This document shows, piece after piece, positions 12,511 to 24,600 of a stretch of 64,000 bases of DNA. Each line of letters opens with the position of its first letter. Position 1 is the stretch's first letter. A model generated the notes under the pieces. It was given only the letters and a program-made list of their open reading frames with translations, was not told the origin of the DNA and ran no database searches. This stretch comes from Ophthalmolycus amberensis (Eukaryota; Chordata; Actinopteri; Perciformes; Zoarcidae). The DNA lies in NCBI GenBank assembly GCA_024529925.1, contig JAFEUB010001786.1, positions 142,415 to 206,414 of the forward strand. The letters run 5' to 3'. The position numbers and the translations under genes were made by a program.

Positions 12511-12611
12511 TTACTTAAGCAGGTCATATAGAGGCGTCAGAATCAGATAGAGTTCCTCACAGTAACTTTAAATTAAATAAAAAACAGACACCGATTGAAA
12601 CGCAGGTTGCA

Positions 12612-12646
<35 letters not shown>
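12612..12646. repeat. (CA)n microsatellite beside the lrrk2 stop codon
   Basis: Uninterrupted AC dinucleotides ending about 4 bp from the stop codon of lrrk2 (minus strand), so the repeat is transcribed as GT repeats at the very start of the lrrk2 3' UTR. Confidence 0.9.
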
Positions 12647-12648
<2 letters not shown>

Positions 12649-12649
12649 C

Positions 12650-15608
12650 TCAGTCATGATGGAGCTGCTCTCTCATCTTGGCCGCGATCTGCTCTCTTCT
12701 CTCGCAGTGTTTGTTCAGGTCTTTGACCTCCATCGGCAGCGTGCTGTTCCACACCATCAGCACCGACTCCTGGTCTGAGAGCAGGAAACATAAGAAACTC
12801 ACACTATTAGACCCAACGCAGAGAACACACAGAGCGCACGAGCAATGAACCGACAGACTCACCAAACTGATTCGCGTCTTGTGGGAATCTTCTGCCCAGA
12901 ACCAGAACCACGTTCTTCCAGTTCAGTGTTTCTAGTCGTGAAAGAGAAAAAGATCTGTCGTCACTATTGACAAGACTCAGCGAACGAGGAAAAACATATT
13001 GAATTCAATATGCAGGCAAAGTGTGAGCAGCATGCGGGGTTGTTTCACACATCAGTGCTGACAGACCATGACTCATTCTGAGAGAAGACCACAGAAGAAC
13101 CCAGCTGTGGTATTGTTTTTACTTTAACTTCCTTCCTTTTATATTTTCACTCATTCATTCATTCATTTTACTTCTCACGTTTCCGCTGCGGCATTATGCA
13201 CCGCTTTAATTAACTCGAGGGTAAGGATTGTGTTAGTTGAATCCCTGACAAAATAGTTATACACAATAACTATTATAGTAACTATAATAATTAATACGTT
13301 CACAGTATTTACACAGCACTTAGATGAAAATCTAACTTTTTACAATACGGGAGCTTTAAATAAACGGATAAAACACACACCTATGTGTGCCGAGGCCATG
13401 CAGCGGATGGAGTCGCAGCAGGGCCCGATGACCTGCAGCGTCTGGTGTTTGGAGAGCTCCAGCAGCAGCAGGTGGCCCCCTCTAGTGCCGATCCAGAGGG
13501 CTGCAGCGCTCTGCACCAGCAGGGCCTTCACTCTGGCCCAGTGGTTCGCCTCGGCGGGCGGCTCCACCTCGCTGCCCTTCCTGCCTCTGCAGCCAGAGTC
13601 CTGTCTGCAGGGAGGGGAGGACACACAGCTGTTGAGAGGACGTTTGTTGTATGAACCAAGACCTAGACCCAGACCGAACCAAGACCAAGACCAGCGAGAG
13701 GCCCACAACGCATGACCCACTTATGATAAACCGTGAAACACCTCAAATTGATCTGAAGGATCCACATTACCATACAAACAAAAGGAAGATTCCTCCTCAT
13801 TCATCTCGGTAGCAGGATAAATGTCTTGATGAAATAATCAAAAGGAAATGCTGGGTGTTCCTTTGTTTTCTACGAGCCACAGAGGCTGTTTCTAGAATGT
13901 TTACTACATTCATCTTTTGTTTATTCAGCGCGAGAGAACTGTCTCCGATAGCGAAAACGCAAATTACATCACTTCCTTTGTGCTGTGACGACATTCATGC
14001 CCGTCTGGTTTTCAAGAAACACTAAAAACAACAAAGTAAAATGAAATACAGCAGCGAGCCATGATAAAAAAAATACATAATGGATACATGTGTTTGTACC
14101 TGATGATCTGAGCACAGTCGATGCAGTCCACCATCCTCTCGCCCCTCTTGTCCCAAACCTCCACGCTTGTCGTGCCGGCTTTGCTCAGGTAAACGTATTT
14201 ATCCACAACCAGTCGGGACACGCAGGCTTCACCTCCCAGCGACCGCTGCTGCCTGAACAACATGAAGACATGATGACCCATTTAGACTTTTAACTTCACG
14301 CAAATCTAATCTGAATTCGCTTTGTTTCTTTGATACTTCTTCTCAAACACAATTGTCGAGGATAGATTTATTTATCGAGAGCAACAGTCTGAGCGCTCCT
14401 CCTAAACCTCTGACTTCGTGCCGTGGACTCACTGCAGGACCAGGCTGGGTCTCGTGTCGATGCTCTTGCAGACGTCGTAGTCGGCGGTGAAGGAGAGGAT
14501 CTTGGTGCCGCAGCCGGCCCACACGGACCTGCTGTCCAGCGAATGAGACGACCGGCCCAGGCACACCACGGGCGTGTTGACGTTTCCCACCGTCAGCGTT
14601 TTGACCGGCTGCCCGTTCTCCTGCTGGAGGGAGGAGAGCCGGAAGAGCATCAGCGACAGCAGCGTACACGGAGGACCAGGCGGGACTCGAACACACTTTG
14701 ATGATATTTACCTCGAGAACAGAGTCCTCGTAAACAGTGACAACTCCATCGGCCGTCCCAACCAGCAAGTAATTCTTCCTTTGGCTGAAAAGACAGAAAG
14801 GCCATTTTAAAGAGGTTGTAGATTCTGCAGAATGATCTTCACAGAATCACGTCAGGAAACTGTAGCTCGTCATTTGCAGATCTTCTATAAGATTTACAGA
14901 AAATGTTGAAACGGAAGTGATATTTTAATTCACACGATTTAATATTGAAACCTTACGTGCGAGGAGCGTGCACGTGGAAGTACAGCGAGGTGACGGCGTC
15001 CGTGACACTCTGCAGGCGGTGCCACGTCGACGCGTCGCGAGTGCTGACGACCACTAAGGAGCCAGACTGGGTGCCGGCCACCAGCCAATCACACGCCTCG
15101 CTCGGGATTTGGACGGTCACGAGACACAAGACGGGACTGGTGTCTATATTCTGCAGGAGCGAGAGGGACACCTCGTAAACAGGAAGCATGAGGTGGGTTT
15201 GATTTATAGGAAAGGCAAGAATGCAACCATAAAAAACACAGTCAGTAAGAAAAAAAACTGTTGTCCCCATTACTTAAGACACAAAAACACCAGAGAAGGT
15301 GAATATAAAAAAAAAGCTTGTGCAATACGCCCCGTTTCGCCGAACGTGTGAGATCAAGGAAACATTCAGTCCCGAGGATAACGGCGCTGTGTTGGTACCT
15401 GCGTCGTGACGGTGCCGTCTTCCAGGTCCACAGCTGTGATGGAGCCGAGTCTCCGGGCGCTGCTGCCTCCACCCACCCAGGCTCGGTGGCTGTTCGGGGG
15501 GCCGTCGGCGCTGCAGGCGCTCACCGCGAGGCACTCGGCGCTGAACACCCGGGGAACCACCAGCTCCCTCATCAGGTACATCGCCCCTGAATTCAGCCTG
15601 TCAAACAC
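12650..15608 (-). other. lrrk2: lrrk2 exons 44-51: WD40 propeller and C-terminal helix
   Basis: Exons 15399-15608, 14957-15150, 14712-14784, 14433-14623, 14100-14252, 13381-13604, 12863-12931 and 12650-12774 encode about residues 2112-2523. Motifs follow human closely: LVGTADGVVTVYED, VGNVNTPVVCL, GCGTKILSFTADYDV, VVDKYVYLSKAG, VEVWDKRGERMVDCIDCAQI, ALWIGTRGGHLLLLELS and NWKNVVLVLG. The protein ends with a helix (LPMEVKDLNKHCERREQ) that in human runs along the kinase domain. Exon 49 has a fish-type basic insert (GCRGRKGSEVEPP). Confidence 0.9.
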
Positions 15609-18600
15609 CTGCACACATTACAGAAGACACAAACACCTGTTCACTGTGTGTGGAATGGGCTCAGACATCTAATTAAAGCCACTTTGTTGGCCACAAGCTT
15701 TTTCTTTTAATGGCACCACCACAGCTCGTCCCTACGATGCTGACGCGGTGTTCAGGTCCTCACCTGAGCAGAGGTGGGTCGGCCCTGAGGGCTTTCCCTC
15801 AAACAGTCGTCCATCAGAGCCTGGAAGCCCGGCCACGGTGAGCAGCCGTAGTGTTTCACTGGGTCTGTGTTCAAGGCAACGCAAGTTTATTTACACTGCG
15901 CTTCATACGAAACATCAAAACACAAAGTGCAAAAGAAACACATTACAAAAGGACATTTAAAGACGATTAAAAACAGAGAATAGAAGCAAGCTAAAACAGA
16001 ACAAGACAAGTATAAAATACAGGAAAGCATTTAATAAAAGGGAGCAGCAAACATTCAAACTGTTCAGGGTTTCTTACCTCTACTGCACAATTTATGCATT
16101 TGTTGTTATTATGCACTTTTGCTTTCATCACTTCCTTTTGTGCTAATAATAATAATAATCAACACAATACACGACTCTAAATTAAACTCTTCAGTCGTTA
16201 CCTGGCAGTTTCCCCTGCACCGCGACCTCGTCGAACTCGCTGGGGAACTTCATGCCGTCAGAGATCCGCTCGCCGCAGGTCAGGAGGTCGTACAGCAGCA
16301 GGCCGAAGGAGAACACGTCGGCCTGCTGGTTGTAGATCACGTTGCCTCGGGCCACCTCCGGCGCTCGGAAACCTGCCACATGTAGAGGAAGCCATTTTCA
16401 AAATAAACAACAGGATGACACTGACCTGCAGCTCCTCAGGTGAGTCTTTGTTTTGACCAACTTCCTGCTAATCCCGCTGACTTTACCCACGATATTGCCA
16501 CACAACATATGGCGATACGATGCAGTTTCCAGTTCCCCCCCCCCTCCCCCCCTGGTCAATACAAAGGGAGCGTTTGACGTCTGAGGAGGCGTCTACCTGG
16601 CGTGCCCTCGGAGCTCCTCACTCCCATGCTGCAGCAGTACTGAGCGATGCCGTAGTCGGTGATCTTGGCGATGATCTCGGAGTCGGTCTTCAGGTTGAAC
16701 AGAAGGACGTTGTGGGGCTTGAGGTCCCGATAGATGATCATGGCCGAGTGGAGGAACCTGATCACACAGGTTGAACAGCGACCCGAGGATTTTTATTTTT
16801 ATTTAATATTGGTAACTTTTTCTGTGACGCCCATGACTGTAATGCAGTATAAACATACTTATCACATATTATAATCAATGAAATGAATTCTAGTGAATTA
16901 AAGTCAGACCGAGTACCTGAGTCCGTCGGCCACCTGCAGGGCGATTCTGTGCTGGAGCTTCCTGTTGAGGTTGCTGTGCTCGTGTTCAAACAGGGAGTCC
17001 AGCGAGCCTCTCAGAGCCAGCTCCATCACTAGGACCGGAGGAGACGAGCCGGCCGCCAGCAGACCCACCAGGCTGGGGTGACGGAGGCGACCCAACACCA
17101 CCAGCTCCTGGAGACAAACGGAGGAGGAAAAGAAGTGAGGCAAGAGGAAGTGAACTGCTGTCTACTGTACGTGTTGTCCAGGACACAGAAACCACCGGGA
17201 GCTTTTTGGTTTCTCGGTACCTGTCTGAGGAGTCTGTAGATGTAAAGCTCAGATGCATGCTTGTTGAATATTTTCACGGCCACTTCTTCGTTTTTGTAAA
17301 CACTTCGATAGACCGTCCCAAAGCCGCCGTCCCCTGTAAAAGAGAAAAATAACGTATTTATGAGTTTCATTTCACAAGACATTGAAGGAAAAAAGATACA
17401 ATGTCTACCCTCAAAAGTTTCAATTTTAATAAGTAGGTTTAAAAAAAAAAAAAAGAAGCAGAAATAGTTTGGTGTGGCGTACCCAGGCGGTTCTCTTTGG
17501 ACATGTCTACGTGCAGCTCTTCACTGTCCAGTATTGTTCCTGCAGGCTGGTCACTCAGCACCAAGTCAGGAGCGATCTGAGAGATGGGGAGTGTGCAGCG
17601 GGGGTCCTCCGGGTTCACCAGCAGAAAATCTGTGATCGTTAACGAAATCATTCAACATAACAGATTTGAGATAACTGGAAGCATTCATGAGGGACGATTA
17701 AAGTGACGTTCTTCTGTTCTGAGCACTTCTAGAAACCAAACACAGTGTGTTTCATACTACGGTGACCAGACGTCCCGGTTTCAAGCTGGTTGTCCCGAGT
17801 CTTATTTAAAGTGCCTACATAGATCATGTTCTGTCCCACTCATTATTACCCAACTCAATATAAAAACAGATTTAGTTCCCCAAGGGCCGGGTTGACCTGC
17901 TCTGGACTTCCAGTTACCGCAGAGGAACAGTGTGGTTGTTGTTGTTTTACGTACCATTGTCAAAGCAGGTGAAGAGGTCCTCGAGCAGAATCTTGCGCCA
18001 CTCCTGCCCGTCCTCAAAGCTGTACAGAGCCCACTTCTTCAGCAGAGCCTCGCCGCTGCCGTGCACGTCGGTGTTCAGCAGGCCGGGAAACCACTCCTCC
18101 AGCAGGGAGTCAATGTGGTCCACCACCTGACCCAGCAGCACCCGGCCTGGGGGGGAAGAACCACAACGGTTAAGTCCCGCCCCCTCAAGGATATCTAGCC
18201 GATAAGACAATATATATATACACATCTTTAAAAACAACCTCACCTTTGCGTGAAGAGGGCACTGTTATCCTGACGAAGCTGGAGGGGTTCTCCTCTGAGG
18301 AAGCCTCCACCAGACAGTAGGCCTCCGGGGACCAGCTCAGGTACACGCCTCTCCTCCAGTAGATCCGGTTTGGTCGCACCGCTTTTCCTGGAGAACACAC
18401 AGCGAGATCATTCATGCGAAACTCTTTTTATGCATTTGCATCTGCAGAGCAGCACCCTCGAATGAGAACGGGACTGTGTCTACTCTGCGCTCAGTTTACC
18501 TCTTCCACAAAGCAGGTAAGAAGAGACCTCCAGCAGGCGGCTGATCTGGCGAGACCAGTAATCCATGGGGAAGTACGGCATCTCGTACAGACGCACAATC

Positions 18601-21600
18601 ACCTCGGAGTTCTCGCAGTGAGGCAGCTCGATCACCGGTCTGTGTTTGGACAAACTGTAGAGAAGGAAGAGACGAGAGGTTAGAGGCGCAGAAATATGGT
18701 GATCTGCCAAATGATTTGGTCTCTCTACGATGGCACAATCCCATAAAACACCTCCTACATCTGTAGCTGCTCATTTAAAACAACATACCTGCTGGGCACC
18801 AGCAGCTGGTCCTCGCCGAAGGGGAGAGCGATCTGGAACTTCTCCAGCAGCTTGAAGAACTGCGTCAGGTGGCTCTTGGGGAAACATTTGGTCTCAAACA
18901 GAAACTTTTCCACCACTGAGCGCTGAACAACTCCTTTAGGATGCTCCCAGAAGCCGCAGCTCTTCAACGTCAGTTTCTACACAAACGAACAGACAGCAGC
19001 TGCATTTGTGCACCCGACAGACGCGACACATTCTTTAAGTGATGCACCTGAACACGAGTGTCAAAAGACGGGCTTTTGTGTGGCCGCTGACCAGGCGGCA
19101 ACCTCCGGTTCTGAAACGTGAAGTGAACCTGCATTCTCTCTAATGACCATCAGGGGGCGACTCCTCAGACTGTTTGATTGAGTCTGTGAGAAATGACTCT
19201 ACTTCTGACTTGATTTAGGAACAGCTGATGTCTGCTTGGATCTGACGCACATCGTCTAAGCATGCACAGTATGGAGTCAATGCAGCTTAATCACAACAAT
19301 CTCTTGTAGACATGACTACAACGAGAACGAAAATCCACTGAAGTAAAAGTGAGAACAGGTTTGTTTTGTGTTGTTTGTGTTGTTGAAGCAGAATCAGCTC
19401 AGGCGGCCTGAAGCATGTCTGATCGTCTGTGTGTTCGGGTGAAGCTACCTGGGAGATGATGTTGCACAGCCACTGTGGGTCGATGAAGTAGAGCTCTTGG
19501 AGCTGAAGAGCAGGATCATCAAAGTGCAGTAAAACCCCTTCAGTGACAGAGGAGGAGACGAACACAATCAGGCTTGGTCAGATAGATTGTTGACCTGATG
19601 TTTTGTCTTGAAGTGCTGATGCGAAGATGAGTGACATGTTGAACTGGGAGTAATTCAAAAAGCATATCAAGGTAATATTAAGGCCTGTGTGACGCTGAAT
19701 GCAGCAGACCTGACCCCCGACTCACCGGCTTCACTGAGGAAGTGGACGGCGTGGGGCAGCTCCGCCTCCTCCAGCTGCAGCTGACTCTCCTGGATGAGCT
19801 GCAGCAGCTCCCGGCGCCGGAGAACGGGGAACTCCGGGGGAACCCTGGTTCTCTCCTGCAGAACCCGGCGCTCCAGCTCCACGTAGCTGTCTGGAACCAG
19901 CTGGCCCATCACGGGCTGGCCCTGGATCTGTGGAAGCGAGAGGAGACGGGGAGGTGAGGACAGAGCAGAGCTGGATGAAAGGAGAAACGTTTGATGTGTA
20001 CTTTTACCTTGAAGCTGGTGACTTCCCTGGCGATGGCCTTGCGCAGCTTGGCCATGGCGTCAGAGTCCTCGCAGACTGAGACCATGTGGTAGTCCCTGAT
20101 GGCGGGGAAGCCCTGGTGGTTCAGCAGCTCCTCCCTGATCTTGGTCAGGCAGGCCTGAAGCTGCAGCTCATCGCTCACATCAGTGTGGGTTCCCACCAGG
20201 ATGACCGGGGACAGAGGAGCCACGGCCTGGAGAGAAGAGCAGCGTTTCACAGCAGAGGGAAGAAACATCTACACATGGGTTCAAGTTCTCCAAAGCACTG
20301 TTTTTATCTTAAAACAAGTGAATTAAGTCTGCCAATGATGGGAAACTGTTTTCTACAAAACCATAGTAGTCCCACTGTAGATAGAGAGGGGGGGGGGATT
20401 AAAGTGGTAAAGTTAAGAGAATTCCCTGCTTGACATCATTGAAGCCTTTAGTCTCTTATTCTTCTCAGCAGGATTAATATATTAATTTGAGTCTTGATCT
20501 CAACAGTTATTCATGAGAACGTCTCTGTGACTCACTTTAATGTTGAAGAGCCAGGGCTTGAGCTCGTCCACCTGACTGGCTCCTTTGCTGAGGTCGTACA
20601 CCACGAGGTAGAGAGCTCTGGAGGTCAGGAAGTGCGGGTGAGAGCCGCTGAACTCCTCTCCACCTGTGTGGTAAAGACGCAGGGGTTTTTTCCTGGCCTT
20701 GTGAACAACTGATTCACAAAGTTTCATACAAATCCAATTGATGCTGAGCATTTTCTCTCGGAGACATGCTAAACATTCTAACTATATATGTTGACTCACC
20801 TGAGAAGTCCCAGACGTTCAGCACCATTCTCTTCTTGTCCCGCTCCCTGATGGCCCAGTCCCGGACGTCGATGCCGACGGAGGCCAGCTTGGAGTTCAAC
20901 TGGGAGCGCTTCAGCTTCATCAGCTGCTGGATCAGGGAGGTCTTCCCGCTGCCGGCGTTCCCCACCACGATGAGCTTCATGCGGTAGTACGGCACCGCCT
21001 TCTTCAGCCGCTGCTGCAAGAACCTGGGAGGAAAGTAGACCGAGTCGTCATAAACTGCGATTATGGGATTTGAAATGTGGTATTCATTCCTGGTGTCGTC
21101 ACAAACGACAGCTCAGGTTCGTGAAGCCGCTGACCTGACGATGTCTTTGGTCTTGCTGCCGATGAGTTTGAGGTCCAGCTGGAGTCGAAGGCCGTCCAGC
21201 GGGAGGTCCCACAGTCTGCCCAGTTTCCCCATCTCGTCGGGGAAGGACCGCACGTCAGCGTTACGGCTCACGTCCAGCGAGGTGAGTCCTTCCAACTGGC
21301 CGATCTGTTGGGGGATCTGACCACAGACGACACAATCGTCATTTACACCAAAATACACACACTGTGCTTTTCACAGCATTCATTTGAGACACTTTGTTAC
21401 CTGAGCGAGCTTGTTGTCACTCAGGTGGAGTTTCTCCAGTCTGGTCCACTTGTGGATCGGCCCGCTCAGATCCAGAACCTTGATGGCGTTGTGGCTGAAC
21501 ATCAGCTCTCTGAGGTTGCTGGACTCCCAGAGTCCCGGGCCGGGCAGAGCAGCGATGCAGTTGGTTCTCATGTCCACTGATCGCAAGCTGCACACATGGA

Positions 21601-24600
21601 GGGATGAGAATTAAGCGCTTGTACTACAAGTAGAGGGATGCGTGAAATGTGGAGATGTGGAAACTATCTGACTTACTTTGGGAGATTAAGGATGGCCTCA
21701 GGAACGTCGGTGAAGCTGTTGTTTGCTAGTTTCAGCGTTGTGATCTTGGATGGGAGATGTGACAGAGAACCTGGAGAAGACAGTGAAGATGTTTCTGTGT
21801 CTCCACATCACAAAATAAGAATGTGGAACAACCGTTTGTCACAAAAGGTATATTTAATTTTGGAGAAAAAAAAAACGAACCCTGAAATTCAACGCTGAAT
21901 AAGTCAGATTGTATAGATTCATTTCTCAAACAGATCAAGTGGCCTCTGAAGCCAATCTCTGATATCGCTGACTGTCAATTTTGATAAAAGCTCTTTGAAC
22001 TTTTATATTGTGTTGATTTAGCACCAGACTCCCTTTAGAAAACCTCTCGTTTTACTGCAGCATGGTCCGACAAGTCTGCCCCTCTCAGTCCCGGTTCTGG
22101 TTCTCCTGTGCCTCCCTTAACCTCCAGCGGGGCCCAGCAATCCGGCGTTGTGACGGTGTTGGCTCTCAGCGGGGACCGGCGGAGCAGCAAGGAGAAGCTC
22201 TGCTCCTGGACGAAGGAGGAAACAGCTGCTGCCGGGCGCAGAGCCTCCGACTGCAGCTCTGGTCCGAGCTGACGGAGTTTCTGGTGAACCGGCATGATTT
22301 CATCGGATTTTACGCAGAATCCGACCCGGTGTCACCGACGACAAGCATCAAGAATAACTATATAGAAATAGACAATCTTCTCGCTGACGTTCACTTTTAC
22401 GTCATATTTAGGCATCCGTATAAAATTAAGACCGTTTTATAAATCTGTTAAATGTTCCTCATAGTAAATGTAATTAAAAGAATGCCTTCAAAGCTGATTC
22501 TGAAGTGTTTCGGAGGGACATCGGTTGCTTAAATATTCTCTAAACTTGTGCGTCTGCTTGGTCCTAGTGACCTCACTAGGGGTCACATGTTGCTCGAGCG
22601 CATTATAGATTACATGGAAGGCAGAGAAATAACGCCCAATGCTCTTCCATTACTTTTTATTTATTCAATAGTTGATAGTACTCACAGATTTTGTTCATGG
22701 AGGCACTGAACGTTTCCAGCTTGGGGCAGCCGGTCAGGAAGTCTGGAGAAACATTCTCCACACTGTTCTTGCTCACGTCGAGCAGCTTGATCTCCGGCAG
22801 ACACGGAGGCACGCAGAGCTCAGTTAAACTGTTCCTGGAAAGAGAAAGAGGTTTGGGGTTTCAGCCAAACGAGTGTTGTTGTTGTAACTCATATGCAAGT
22901 TAAAGTTCGTGAACAAAAGGTCCAAACATTGAGAAAGTGATTGGCAGGATATTGCTTGTTGAGGAATGAGTGACTCTCTTTACCCCTGATCCAGAAGTTT
23001 AACAATTATTTAGCGGCAATTCTGTTAACAAAGCATGAGCGTCCATTTTTATCTTTGTTTTGATTGTATTAATTGTGTGCTGAGGTAAGCTAGTTTCGAC
23101 CAAACTCATCCAATCATATCGCAACATCTATCAATCAATCTGCAACGCCCACTTTTGAGCGGTCCAATCCAAAGCAAAGATGTGATTTAAATCCCTCAAA
23201 TATTACTGGAAGTACAGAATCTTAATACGTTAAAACATCCGTTTGACTGCGACTTTAAGATTTAAGTTCACTGCTCTTTAAAAGGGTGTTCTTGCATTAT
23301 TATGTAATCATATTATCCTTTTATCAGCGGCATAAAACAACTACTTCCGGGACAATACATCATCCAGTCATGGTTAACCGGCCTCTCCCCCAGCAGCTCA
23401 CCCCTCCAGGACCAGCTCCTCCAGCCGGTCCGTGGCGCGGCCCAGCTCGTGAGGGAACGCGGTGATTTTGTTGAAGGACAGATTGAGCTGCCGCAGCGAT
23501 GGGCAGCTGACGGCGGGATCGAAGGTCAGCAGGGGTCCCACGCAGTTGCGAGAGACGTTGAGCGTGCTCAGCCACAGCAGCTCCGCCGGCAGCGAGCGCA
23601 GCTGGTTGCCCTGCAGGTCCAGTCGAGTCAGACTCCTCAGGCTCTGTGAGAAAAAGAAAAACACGCTTCAGTGTCTGTTTCCCTTTTTTATCTTGTGATG
23701 CATTGATGATCCGGCATTGATCAGATACCTGGCAAAGCGCTGACGGAAACTCCAGCAGACTGTTGTGGCTCAGGTCCAGGCGGAGGAGATGCCCCAGCTG
23801 CTGCTGGACGCAGCCGTCGTCCATCAGACAGGACAGAGAGTCCAGCTCGTTACCCGACAGGTCCAGCAGGAGGATCCGCTCTCTCTCTTTGGACGGGGCG
23901 GCCGAGCTCTCACCAGAGCCGAACACTGGGGAGATTCAACAAGACGAGAGCTTTTCTCATCCTCAGAACGACGTGTGGAGGAAGATGTTTTGTGTGTTGA
24001 AAGACAATAACAAACATCCGGCATCAGCTCTGTCTGTTCGTAGGTGAAAGCATCCTGTTAAACTCCAGCTAGATTCATTGTTTACATGCTGTGAAGAAGA
24101 GATTTGTTGTTCTTCTTTCTTCTATGAAGAATAGTTTCATCTTGTAAGTTTTTTCATATTTTCTTAACTGAACTTAAAGTAATCATCAACACTCGGTCAT
24201 CGTTCCTGCAGCTGTGTTTGACAGAAGGAGAATGAAGTTGATCTGAAACCTTTTTGACCTGAGCCAGTCCTTCCATATCTCCTCTGCACAGGCTCACTGT
24301 GCTTCACTCTCAGTTTGACCACTCTGCAAAAGAAAAACCAACAGTGAGGGGAGAGAAGTACATCTGGGTCAGATTCACAGATCTATTACTAGGAGACGGA
24401 CTGAGGAATTAAAACTATGTTTTATGTTAATGATAACAATGAAAACATCTGGCGTCACGCAAGAAACAAATAAAAATGATGAATTTCCTTTATGGATCTA
24501 AAGTTATCTGAAGTTAGCAGTTTGCTGAATCTGACGTCAGAGAAAGTCAAGACGAGAAAACCAAAAGGTTCCTGCATGAGATCCAATGTTCTCACACAAG

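Larger units (their letters stand above)
11555..12649 (-). other. lrrk2 3' UTR / convergent intergenic region
   Basis: About 1.1 kb between the LINE and the lrrk2 stop codon. It holds a T-rich run at 11938-11954, a dispersed repeat with an internal VNTR (12203-12510) and a (CA)n tract at 12612-12646 directly beside the stop codon. No AATAAA or ATTAAA is visible on the minus strand; TATAAA on the minus strand at about 11671-11676 is a weak poly-A candidate. The 3' end of lrrk2 is therefore undefined. Confidence 0.5.

Noticed and set aside
17757..17870. GGTGACCAGACGTCCCGG word resembling a hAT-type repeat
   Set aside because: Too short a match from memory to annotate; no second end or duplication found.
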